Assembly: GCA_020025775.1 (NCBI GenBank)
Contig: JAHHRN010000001.1
Location: forward strand, 124,001 to 188,000
Direction: 5' to 3'
Origin: Acutalibacter sp.
GTDB lineage: Bacteria; Bacillota; Clostridia; Oscillospirales; Acutalibacteraceae
DNA: 64,000 nt
Shown here piece after piece: positions 8,454 through 15,606 of this stretch. A program made the position numbers and the translations under genes. How positions within the stretch are numbered: position 1 is the stretch's first letter; every line of letters begins with the position of its first letter. The notes beneath the pieces are model-generated. The model saw nothing but the letters and a program-made list of their open reading frames with translations. It ran no database searches and was not told the DNA's origin.

Positions 8454-9287
8454 TTATTTAGCGTTACGACGTCTTACGATAAACTTGTCGGAACGGTTCT
8501 TCTTCGCTCTGGTCTTGTAGCCAAGAGCGGGCTTGCCCCAAGGTGTCATCGGGCTCGGAAGACCGATCGGGGCCTTACCTTCACCACCACCGTGCGGGTG
8601 GTCATTCGGGTTCATTACAGAACCGCGAACGGTCGGACGAATACCAAGGTGACGAGTACGACCAGCTTTACCGATCTTAACGTTTTCGTGGTCTGCGTTA
8701 CCAACAGTACCGATGGTAGCCATGCAGGAAGCCGGAACGTTACGAAGTTCGCCGGACGGAAGTCTCAAAAGTGCCATGCCGTTTTCCTTAGCCATGAGCT
8801 GAGCTGCGTTACCAGCTGCACGAGCAAGCTGACCGCCGCGGCCGGGGTTAAGTTCAACGTTATGAACAACAGTACCTACCGGGATGTTTGCAAGCGGAAG
8901 TGCGTTACCAACTTTAATGTCAGCAGAAGCACCTGCCATAACCTTGTCGCCTACCTTTAAACCAGCAGGAGCAAGGATGTATCTCTTCTCGCCGTCTTCA
9001 TACTGAACAAGAGCAATATGAGCAGAACGGTTGGGATCGTATTCGAGGGTAACTACGGTTGCAGCTACATCGAACTTATCTCTCTTGAAGTCGATGATAC
9101 GATATTTTCTACGATTTCCGCCGCCACGATGACGAACGGTGATTCTACCATAGCTGTTACGACCGGCCTTTTTGTTCATCGGAAGAAGAAGGCTTCTTTC
9201 GGGAGCGACCTTGGAAAGCTGGGAGAAATCAGTAACCGACATGTTACGTCTGGAGTTTGTTGTCGGCTTATAAACTCTAATAGACAT
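8454..9287 (-). CDS. rplB: 50S ribosomal protein L2
   Basis: Largest and most conserved large-subunit protein, close to the peptidyl transferase centre. 277 residues from MSIRVYKPTTNSRRNMSV, ending with the signature 'MNPNDHPHGGGEGKAPIG' and 'KTRAKKNRSDKFIVRRR'. I chose the ATG 9 bases after AAGGAGA; an in-frame GTG at 9296 is only 2-3 bases from that site. Confidence 0.97.
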   Translation of the reverse strand: MSIRVYKPTTNSRRNMSVTDFSQLSKVAPERSLLLPMNKKAGRNSYGRITVRHRGGGNRRKYRIIDFKRDKFDVAATVVTLEYDPNRSAHIALVQYEDGEKRYILAPAGLKVGDKVMAGASADIKVGNALPLANIPVGTVVHNVELNPGRGGQLARAAGNAAQLMAKENGMALLRLPSGELRNVPASCMATIGTVGNADHENVKIGKAGRTRHLGIRPTVRGSVMNPNDHPHGGGEGKAPIGLPSPMTPWGKPALGYKTRAKKNRSDKFIVRRRNAK

Positions 9288-9350
9288 TTTGTTCACTCTC
9301 CTTGAAACGATTTAGCGGAGCTGTCTTCACTCCATACATTATCGTCTGGA

Positions 9351-9644
9351 TTAGATCATGCCATCGAAGAACTCGATGGTCTTGGAATCTTCGGTCAAGG
9401 TGACGATAGCCTTTTTCCAAGAAGCGGTTTTGCCCTCGAAACGACCGTATCTTCTAAGGTGACCGCGAACGTTGAGAACGTTAACCTTGTCAACCTTTAC
9501 GTCAAAGAGCTTTTCAACAGCAGCTTTGATTTCGGGCTTCGTTGCGTCTTTAGCAACTTTGAAGCTGTACTTTTTAAGTGCCTGACCCATCATGCTCTCT
9601 TCAGTGATGACGGGACGGAGGATAATGTCTTGTGCTAATTTCAT
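9351..9644 (-). CDS. rplW: 50S ribosomal protein L23
   Basis: Exit-site protein, docking point for trigger factor and SRP. 97 residues, 'DIILRPVITEESM' and 'KPEIKAAVEKLFDVKVDKVN', which are L23 signatures. The start overlaps the rplD stop as TAATG. A 63-base gap without a gene separates it from rplB. Confidence 0.97.
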   Translation of the reverse strand: MKLAQDIILRPVITEESMMGQALKKYSFKVAKDATKPEIKAAVEKLFDVKVDKVNVLNVRGHLRRYGRFEGKTASWKKAIVTLTEDSKTIEFFDGMI

Positions 9645-10267
9645 TATGCATATACCTCCTCAATCTTTGCTACGGCATCCTTGAGAACTACGATAGTGTC
9701 GCAGTTGAGAATGTCATATACATTGAGTGTGTTTACTAAAGAAACGTTAACGCCTTCAATGTTGCGTGCGCTCTTGTAAACTACATCGTTCTTTTCGGGA
9801 AGCACGATAAGAGCTTTCTTACCTGCCTTGATTGCTGCAAGAACGTTAGCGGCTTCCTTGGTTTTGATTTCGTTCATTGCGAAGTCATCCAAAACAACCA
9901 TTTCGTTTGCTGCAAGCTTAGAAGAAAGAGCAGAACGCATTGCGAGGCTCTTCATCTTCTTGTTTACGGAGAAACGGTAGCTACGGGGCTTCGGGCCGAG
10001 AGCGATACCACCGTGAATCCACTGGGGAGCTCTTGTAGAACCCTGACGAGCACGACCGGTGCCCTTCTGTCTCCAGGGCTTTTTACCGCCGCCGGATACC
10101 TCGGAACGAGTGAGGGTGGACTGTGTGCCCTGACGTCTGTTTGCGAGGTAGTTAACAACCATTAAATGCATAACGGACTCATTGGGTTCGATAGCAAAAA
10201 CGTTGTCGTTAAGTTCCATATCGGAAACTTTCTTACCAGTTTTATCTAATACTGCAAGCTGTGCCAT
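9644..10267 (-). CDS. rplD: 50S ribosomal protein L4
   Basis: Large-subunit protein with a tunnel loop (residues ~45-95, basic, 'RQGTQSTLTRSEVSGGGKKP' and 'RQKGTGRARQGSTRAPQW'). 207 residues. L4 is the known autoregulator of the S10 operon in gamma-proteobacteria, which matters for the structured leader upstream of rpsJ here; whether it acts on that leader is inference only. Confidence 0.97.
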   Translation of the reverse strand: MAQLAVLDKTGKKVSDMELNDNVFAIEPNESVMHLMVVNYLANRRQGTQSTLTRSEVSGGGKKPWRQKGTGRARQGSTRAPQWIHGGIALGPKPRSYRFSVNKKMKSLAMRSALSSKLAANEMVVLDDFAMNEIKTKEAANVLAAIKAGKKALIVLPEKNDVVYKSARNIEGVNVSLVNTLNVYDILNCDTIVVLKDAVAKIEEVYA

Positions 10268-10284
10268 TCTTGTTCACTCCTTCC

Positions 10285-10917
10285 TTATTTCTTAACCGTG
10301 TCAGCAAGAACAACGATGCCGCCGCGGATACCCGGAACAGCACCCTTAACAGCGATGAGGTTGTTCTCAACGTCAACCTTAACTACGTCTAAGTTCTGAA
10401 TGGTGACTCTTTCAGCACCGAGGTGACCTGCCATCTTCTTACCCTTGATAACTTTACCGGGGTCTGCGCACATACCGATGGAACCGCCGCGTCTTGCGTT
10501 CGGGCCAGTACCGTGAGAAGCTTTAAGGCTGGAGAAGTTCCAACGCTTAATTACGCCAGCAGTACCTTTACCTTTGCTTGTGCCGACAACATCAACTCTG
10601 TCGCCAACTGCGAATACGTCAGCTTTGAGAATGTCGCCAACGTTGAGAGCGTCTGTATCTGCAAGACGGAACTCTTTGAGAACCTTCTTTGCTGCTACGT
10701 CAGCTTTCTTGAAGTGACCAGCTTCGGGCTTGTTTACTCTCTGGAGCTTTACATCGCCGAAACCGACCTGAACTGCATTGTAGCCGTCGTTCTCGATTGT
10801 CTTCTTCTGAGTAACAACGCAAGGACCTGCTTCAATAACAGTTACCGGAATTACTTTTCCGTTTTCGTCGAAGATCTGAGTCATGCCGATCTTCTTACCG
10901 ATAAGACCTTTGTTCAT
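10285..10917 (-). CDS. rplC: 50S ribosomal protein L3
   Basis: Early-assembly protein of the large subunit. 210 residues, MNKGLIGKKIGMTQIFDENG start, the extended tip region 'GVIKRWNFSSLKASHGTGPN' and 'GHLGAERVTIQNLDVVKVD'. The 74 bases between rplC and rpsJ hold no gene. Confidence 0.97.
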   Translation of the reverse strand: MNKGLIGKKIGMTQIFDENGKVIPVTVIEAGPCVVTQKKTIENDGYNAVQVGFGDVKLQRVNKPEAGHFKKADVAAKKVLKEFRLADTDALNVGDILKADVFAVGDRVDVVGTSKGKGTAGVIKRWNFSSLKASHGTGPNARRGGSIGMCADPGKVIKGKKMAGHLGAERVTIQNLDVVKVDVENNLIAVKGAVPGIRGGIVVLADTVKK

Positions 10918-10991
10918 AATTTTTCCTCCTTTGGTTATTGGTTGATTTTCACCAACTTGACCTTTCAGCGTCTGGTCTCTTTAAAACTGAA

Positions 10992-11309
10992 TTACAGCTT
11001 TAATTCGATGTCAACGCCTGCGGGAAGCTCAAGGCCTGTGAGCGCTTCAACGGTCTTGTTTGAAGGTCTCAGGATATCGATGAGCCGTTTGTGTGTTCTC
11101 TGCTCAAACTGTTCACGGCTGTCCTTATATTTATGAACAGCGCGAAGAACGGTAACAACTTCCTTTTCAGTCGGAAGCGGTACGGGACCGGAAACCTGAG
11201 CGCCTGTGCGCTTAGCGGTCTCTACGATTTTCTCCGCTGCTCTGTCCACGATGTCGTGGTCATAGCCTTTCAGTCTGATTCTGATTTTCTTGCCTTTTGC
11301 TGCTGCCAT
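10992..11309 (-). CDS. rpsJ: 30S ribosomal protein S10
   Basis: First gene of the operon; S10 is also NusE in transcription antitermination. 105 residues from MAAAKGKKIRIRLKGYDHDI, with 'QVSGPVPLPTEKEVVTVLRA' and 'THKRLIDILRPSNKTVEALT'. The AAGGAGG site lies 9 bases before this ATG. The open frame continues 30 codons upstream, but that part overlaps the leader hairpins and is not S10-like. Confidence 0.97.
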   Translation of the reverse strand: MAAAKGKKIRIRLKGYDHDIVDRAAEKIVETAKRTGAQVSGPVPLPTEKEVVTVLRAVHKYKDSREQFEQRTHKRLIDILRPSNKTVEALTGLELPAGVDIELKL

Positions 11310-11612
11310 TTCTGTTTGCCTCCTTGTCATGTTAGGGCAATCTTTTCTGCAACTCCGCCGGGTGTTCGCAAGGTTCAGATTTAAAAATCCGAAAATCACT
11401 CGGTTTTCGGACGTACAGAAAAGCGCAAATTTCCCCTATAGGCGCAAGGCGCAAATTGTGCCTTGAACGCGGGAAACTGCATATTGGTTCGCCCGGTTTG
11501 TAATCGGACATACTCCGTGATAATTCCCTGCATCAAGTGCAGCCACCTATCACATCATCGCATATCAAGTCGCTTAAAAAAGGGCATGGCATGACCTTTC
11601 CTCAAGCGTGCT
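11310..11612 (-). ncRNA. structured 5' leader of the S10 operon
   Basis: About 300 nt between the promoter and rpsJ, too long for a simple leader. Read on the minus strand it forms several hairpins: an outer GTGATA/TATCAC with inner CTGCA/TGCAG (11517-11553), AGTTTCCC with GGGAAATT enclosing CAAGGC/GCCTTG (roughly 11424-11480), and a terminator-like hairpin (11383-11411). The terminator hairpin is itself enclosed by an 8-bp helix CTTTTCTG/CAGAAAAG (11416-11423 with 11342-11349). Likely an autoregulatory ribosomal-protein leader; the ligand is not known from sequence. Confidence 0.6.
11383..11411 (-). terminator. terminator-like hairpin inside the S10 leader
   Basis: Minus strand: stem TCCGAAAA / TTTTCGGA (8 bp, loop of 8) followed directly by TTTTT. 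It lies ~74 nt upstream of the rpsJ start and ~200 nt downstream of the promoter, so it can act only as an attenuator of the operon. No gene ends upstream of it. Confidence 0.6.
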
Positions 11613-11617
11613 CCAGT

Positions 11618-11646
11618 ATTTTATCATACAAAACACGAAAAATCAA
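11618..11646 (-). promoter_or_regulatory. sigma-A promoter of the S10-spc operon
   Basis: Minus strand: -35 TTGATT, 17-base spacer, -10 TAAAAT, with TATG just upstream of the -10 (extended -10). It is the only good promoter before rpsJ and fits a start site near 11611. Confidence 0.8.
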
Positions 11647-12299
11647 GCTTTTTTGCAAAGTTTTTCTTGATTTTATAAGGTTTTCGGCACTTTTGTATAC
11701 TTTTTCAAAATTCGGCGAAAAACACGAACTTTTCTGCAATTTTCCGTCAAAACGACGAAGGAAGAGGCTCTTTTTCCTATGAAAACGCCCGGAGACGTTG
11801 TGTAAACTTTTGTGCTTTAATTTCATGAAGTTTCCGGGGTATTTTATATACTATTATAAATAGGCATTTTTTAAAAGAAGAATGTTTTAAAGTGTCGGCG
11901 CTTATTTTTCGCGCTTTTATTTTTGAAAAAGTTGGATTTTTAAATACTTTTACATGGAATTGTGAGGGGGTGTTTCTATTTTCTGTTTGGGCAGATAGTT
12001 TAAGTTTTAAGGTACAGTTAAAATTGCAAGGCGATTGGTAATTTGCATCTTCTAATTATAATTATATTTCAAAGTGCTAAGCATCTTATAGCAGAATCTT
12101 AGCGCTGTTATCTTCGCAGTTCGTTTGGATTTTATTTTTACTTTCATAATTAAGAAATAAGTAATACCACAATAAACACTTCTGCAAGCGGAATCATCTA
12201 CAGAAGATGAGAGAAGAAGATTCGGAAAGGATATTAGAAAACTTTTTTCGTGTAAAAAGTTTTCTCTTTGCGGTTTACGCCGCAAATTCACTTTCAAAA
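11647..12299. other. intergenic DNA without a supported gene
   Basis: AT-rich stretch. Open frames here (up to ~80 codons) lack a ribosome binding site and recognisable sequence, and I reject them. Hairpins are visible at 12073-12107 (AGTGCTAAG/CTTAGCGCT), 12237-12264 (GAAAACTTTTT/AAAAAGTTTTC) and 12268-12287 (TTTGCGG/CCGCAAA). The last two adjoin the repeat element and may belong to its distal end. Confidence 0.5.
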
Positions 12300-12660
12300 A
12301 TACGCTTCTCGGGATAAGAGATTTCGCTTTCTGCGGAAAGCGCTTTAGGGCGTTGTCCTAAATACCCACCGCTTTTGAAAAAGCGGGCAAAACTTTTGAG
12401 TATGCTAAACGAACGATGAGGGTTTTTGCGGACGGATGATATCCGCCCCTACGGGATGTTATCTTTTATGCAGATAAAATCTGCACAAAGTACGTTGTGC
12501 GAACTATTGGTAGAAAGTTTGCACCTAAGTCCCCCGTGCTTCGATGCCGACCGGTGTCGGCTGTGCGAACTACAAGTAAAAGTTTGCACTAACTTTCCCA
12601 TGATTGGCAGGCGCACTGTCGCGCCCCCCGTGATTCGGCAGCGATTAACGGTCCTTTTTA
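12300..12660 (-). repeat. hairpin-rich composite repeat element, copy 1
   Basis: Colinear with copy 2 (33225-33640) when read on the minus strand. Blocks in order: conserved AATCA-GGG and AACTTT-AC--ATAGTTCGCACA boxes occurring twice, separated by a hairpin GCCGAC-ACCG-GTCGGC; TGCAGAT-TTT-ATCTGCA; CCCGTAGGGGCGGATA plus its arm; TTTTGCCCGCTTTT-AAAAGCGG; TTTAGG/CCTAAA; CGCTTTC-CGCA-GAAAGCG; AATCTC. Stem bases differ from copy 2 but pairing is kept. It lies downstream of the terminator of the cohesin-like gene, same strand. Confidence 0.8.
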
Positions 12661-12681
12661 CAAAGGGCAAGGATAAGATAT

Positions 12682-12712
12682 AAAAAAACAGGGCACAGTT
12701 ACCCGTGCCCTG
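12682..12712 (-). terminator. intrinsic terminator of the cohesin-like gene / small peptide unit
   Basis: Minus strand: stem CAGGGCAC / GTGCCCTG (8 bp, loop of 8) followed by TTTTTTT. It lies ~90 nt after the stop of the 43-residue peptide gene. Confidence 0.88.
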
Positions 12713-12803
12713 CCCTACAATGCCGAAGCATTGATTTTAATTTGTTTCACACATTTCGATGCAAAGCATCTTTACTGTGTAGAAGATTGCGGATTATCGC
12801 TTG

Positions 12804-12935
12804 TTACCAAGTGATATCGATCCAACCGTTTTCGTCGTTCGAGTCGATTGCGCCGCCGTTAACAACAGAAATTGTGATAATATCTTCTACTTCATATGCT
12901 GTAACATCGAATTCAGGTGCTTCGTATTTTTTCAT
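12804..12935 (-). CDS. 43-residue acidic peptide of unknown function
   Basis: I do not recognise a named family. The peptide starts MKKYEAPEFDVTAYEVEDII, continues TISVVNGGAIDSNDENG and ends WIDITW. It has 12 acidic residues, a Lys-Lys start, no signal peptide and no cysteine. An AAAGGAG site lies 7 bases before the ATG. It sits 44 nt after the stop of the secreted cohesin-like protein and before the shared terminator, so the two are probably co-transcribed. From memory, short proteins that begin MKKYE.P and contain a '.VEDVIT.S' core are common in gut Clostridia, and some resemble peptide-precursor leaders; I cannot verify this here. Too short for usual gene finders. Confidence 0.7.
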   Translation of the reverse strand: MKKYEAPEFDVTAYEVEDIITISVVNGGAIDSNDENGWIDITW

Positions 12936-12979
12936 CTGAAATTCTCCTTTCAAAATACTTACAGAAACATTCTTTTAAA

Positions 12980-14161
12980 TTATTTAATCATGTCTGCTGT
13001 AAGATTCAAATCTGCAGCATAGAAGGTGAAGCTGTCATCAGTCTTCTGGATGAAAGCCTGTAACTTAAGGCCGTCTGCCGGGATTCTATCCGTAGCAGAG
13101 GAAAGCATTGCACGGAACTGGAAGTCTGTACCAGTAGCAACTAAGGTGTTGGTTGTACCAACAACATAGGTCTTGCCGTTGTAATCAGCCTTACCGCCTG
13201 CTGCAAGAGCTGCCTTAACGCCAGCTTCCTGAACTTTTGCATCGTTTGTTGCAACGAAGCCAAGAGCCTTAACGTTAGCCTTGATAGTTGCTGCATCAGT
13301 AGCACCAACTAATGTTTTCATATCTTCTACAGAAATAGAAGAAATGGTTCTGAGGTCGAAGCTCTTGCCATCAGCGCCAAGCTTATACTGAGTGTTAACT
13401 CTGTTAAGCGGGCTGGTAGCCGGTGTAGCACCTTCATGATAGGTGTATGCAGGAGTAGACAATAAGTTGAGCGGGAAAATATCAATGAAATCTGCTGTTC
13501 TCATTACAAGATATTTTTCGAGTTTAGGTGCGGCATTAAAGCCAACACTCTTAGAAGAAACGCCCTGGCCGCTACCAAAGTCGAACTTCGCACCATCTGC
13601 AGTTGCGCCTTCCTTAAGTTGAAGGTAAATAGAGCAGATTAATTCATCAGTGCAATTACCAATCATTGCAGATTTATCAGCGGGCTTGTAGTTCCAAAGC
13701 ATAACACCGTCTGCTTTGTCTGTAAACTTAAATTTATAAGCAGTCTTTACATTCATATTGCTGGGGCCATAGAATTTGTCTCTGCCAGACTTAACTTCTT
13801 CGTCTGCAAGTAACTGACCCTGCCATGCGCAAAGAATGTCGGTGTAACCCTCCGGTCTAGAAGTTGTTAATGTATAATCATCACAGCTATCTAACGGAGC
13901 AAATTTTGCCGGATCATAGTTGATGTCCATGATGATTGTGCTAAGCCAAACATCAGAAGTCAAATAAACATCCAGTCTATATACGTTGTTTGCAACCGGA
14001 TCGGCACCATTGGTATCTACTCTTGTTGTTTCAGGTGACAATTCAAGTCTGAAACCAACGTGTGCATCAGACGGAACTGCTGCACTTGTCGGAATGACTG
14101 CAACTGTCATCATCAGAACAAGAGCCATGACAAGAGAAAAAATCTTCATAACTTTTTTCAT
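12980..14161 (-). CDS. secreted cohesin-like domain protein
   Basis: 393 residues with an N-terminal signal peptide (MKKVMKIFSLVMALVLMMTV...PTSAA, residues ~1-28). Residues ~30-200 look like a cohesin / carbohydrate-binding beta-sandwich ('YRLDVYLTSDVWLSTIIMDI', 'NYDPAKFAPL', then 'ICSIYLQLKEGATADGAKFDF'). The remainder (270-393) is not recognised; it has two lightly similar 'ATDAATIKANVKALG' / helix segments. There is no dockerin, sortase motif or S-layer domain, so it may be freely secreted. AAGGAGG lies 11 bases before the start. It follows the cohesin-dockerin gene by ~97 nt that hold a stable hairpin. The cohesin assignment is by pattern only. Confidence 0.6.
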   Translation of the reverse strand: MKKVMKIFSLVMALVLMMTVAVIPTSAAVPSDAHVGFRLELSPETTRVDTNGADPVANNVYRLDVYLTSDVWLSTIIMDINYDPAKFAPLDSCDDYTLTTSRPEGYTDILCAWQGQLLADEEVKSGRDKFYGPSNMNVKTAYKFKFTDKADGVMLWNYKPADKSAMIGNCTDELICSIYLQLKEGATADGAKFDFGSGQGVSSKSVGFNAAPKLEKYLVMRTADFIDIFPLNLLSTPAYTYHEGATPATSPLNRVNTQYKLGADGKSFDLRTISSISVEDMKTLVGATDAATIKANVKALGFVATNDAKVQEAGVKAALAAGGKADYNGKTYVVGTTNTLVATGTDFQFRAMLSSATDRIPADGLKLQAFIQKTDDSFTFYAADLNLTADMIK

Positions 14162-14214
14162 TTGTCAATCATCCTCCTTAATCATATCGTATAAAACCTT
14201 TTTTCAAAGGTATT

Positions 14215-14241
14215 TTTGAAGTGACACAAATTCACTTCAAA
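14215..14241 (-). other. intercistronic hairpin
   Basis: Perfect 10-bp stem TTTGAAGTGA / TCACTTCAAA between the cohesin-dockerin gene and the next gene, followed on the minus strand by a second small stem ACCTTT/AAAGGT and TTTTAT. Either a weak terminator or an mRNA processing/stability element. Confidence 0.5.
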
Positions 14242-14258
14242 CATTCTTAGACTATAAA

Positions 14259-15278
14259 TTATCTAGTCTGTGTAATTGCGGAACGATTACCGCCGGCATA
14301 CTGTTCAACCTTCAATGCATCTGTACCAGAAACAGCAGTGTTGTTATCTACGTCTGCTGCGAAAATTTCCACTGCACCGGAAATTACATTCTGATTACCA
14401 CCTGCATATTGTTCGATTTTCAAGGAGTCGGTACCAGAAATTGCACCGTTTCCGTCTACATCACCGAATACAACAAGGGTATAGACAGTCTCGCCCACAG
14501 TAACAGTTGCACCTGTACCATTGGTTGCGCCTACTGCGTTTGCAGTAAATGTAACCGGTGTGCCATCGCTCATTTCAAAGAAAAGAGCGGGATCTGCACC
14601 AGGTACGATGCCATAAAGATAATGGTTAGCTTCATCTACAACACCTGTAGAGGATTCACCACCAAAAGAACCTGCTTTACCAACAAGTTTGGTTTCAACA
14701 GGTGCACCGCCGCCGATATTAACAGCAGCATTGGTTAAAGCGATTGTGCAGGGAACTTCTACGATGTTATCCGTAGCGTCGCCTTTACCGCAGTAAATCT
14801 TACCGTCCGGCTTTGTTGTGCTCTTGAGTTCAGCTTCGGGCAATGTAAGGTCTGCCTTAGCATTTGCCTTTAAAGCCTTCAACTGGAAGCTAAAGAGTAC
14901 AACATCTTTCTTTGCTTCATACTGTGCGCCTTTCTTTGCTACAAAGTAGGCACCAACAACGCCCTGTGCATCATTGTATGCAACGGCATCGGTTGCGAGC
15001 TTGTTCGCACCGAAAAGAGTGTCGTTCAGCTTTAAAGAATTTGCTACAAGTTCAAAGTCTGCTGTATTGAAATTAACAATAGCAGAGGTAGAAGCAACGT
15101 TGTAGCTTGCATTTAATTTTACGGAAACGGTAATTGTATCACCGACATTTGCAGTAGCAGGAGCTTCAACCGTGATGGTGGCTGTATCGGTGCCAGCTGC
15201 AAACGCGCTGAACATACAAGTGCCTAAAACCAAAACGAAGGCTAAAAGCACACTTAATGTCTTTTTAACGTTTGTCAT
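14259..15278 (-). CDS. secreted protein with a cohesin domain and a type I dockerin
   Basis: 339 residues. Signal peptide at 1-27 (TLSVLLAFVLVLGTCMFSAFA). Cohesin-like beta-sandwich at ~33-190 ('ATITVEAPATANVGDTITVS', 'STSAIVNFNTADFELVANSL', 'VVLFSFQLKALKANAKADL'). A ~75-residue module follows (~205-270: 'YLYGIVPGADPALFF' to 'TVTVGETVYTLVVF'). The C-terminus is a dockerin with two calcium-binding repeats, DVDGNGAISGTDSLKIEQYA and DVDNNTAVSGTDALKVEQYA. Having both a cohesin and a dockerin means it can bind one dockerin partner and one cohesin partner, the adaptor-scaffoldin layout of Ruminococcus cellulosome-like systems. No catalytic domain is seen. The start is 9 bases from AAAGGAGG. Confidence 0.82.
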   Translation of the reverse strand: MTNVKKTLSVLLAFVLVLGTCMFSAFAAGTDTATITVEAPATANVGDTITVSVKLNASYNVASTSAIVNFNTADFELVANSLKLNDTLFGANKLATDAVAYNDAQGVVGAYFVAKKGAQYEAKKDVVLFSFQLKALKANAKADLTLPEAELKSTTKPDGKIYCGKGDATDNIVEVPCTIALTNAAVNIGGGAPVETKLVGKAGSFGGESSTGVVDEANHYLYGIVPGADPALFFEMSDGTPVTFTANAVGATNGTGATVTVGETVYTLVVFGDVDGNGAISGTDSLKIEQYAGGNQNVISGAVEIFAADVDNNTAVSGTDALKVEQYAGGNRSAITQTR

Positions 15279-15606
15279 AAAAAATTCTATCCTCCTTTTA
15301 CTTTTAGATTCCTTATCGTTACATTTCTATTTACGTCCAAAAAAAGCCAACTGCTTTTCCCATACCCTTAGGTATAAAAACGGCTATCACTCCATCTTTC
15401 TACAAACGTGCGTGGTGGCACTTCGAGGGAGGAAATTCACCTGTCTATTCTTCGACCTTTTATGCACTTTGACGCAAGAGCCGCTTTTAAGAGCGACTCC
15501 TGCGCTGTTTGGAATCCTTACACGTCATAGCCCCGGAGAAGGAGCTATAACATAATCTTTTCCTATGTACTTAAAGTACACGTTTTTGCTATTTCTTTAA
15601 ACAGGA
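15279..15606 (-). ncRNA. structured leader between the giant dockerin gene and the cohesin-dockerin gene
   Basis: 328 nt without a gene. Minus-strand hairpins: ATAGCTCC/GGGGCTAT (~15529-15549), a long CGCA-GAGTCGCT / AGCGGCTC-TGCG stem (~15474-15503), ATACC/GGGTAT (~15361-15375), and near the end AAAAGC/GCTTTT followed by a T run (~15340-15360). An upstream AGCC can pair with the GGCT of that last stem, giving two alternative folds. I see no match to the core motifs of c-di-GMP-I, cobalamin, glycine, THF or fluoride riboswitches. Confidence 0.45.

Noticed and set aside
11602..11826. 74-codon open frame upstream of the S10 promoter
   Set aside because: Overlaps the promoter, is Lys/Ser/Phe-rich as expected of AT-rich DNA, and has no start signal or recognisable family.
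12449..12683. Open frames of 73-85 codons on both strands in repeat copy 1
   Set aside because: No ribosome binding site and the sequence is explained by the hairpin repeat, which has similar frames at other copies.
15279..15606. c-di-GMP-I, cobalamin or glycine riboswitch in the leader
   Set aside because: A CACGCACG string and a GGTGAA string looked suggestive, but the remaining conserved cores of these classes are not found.
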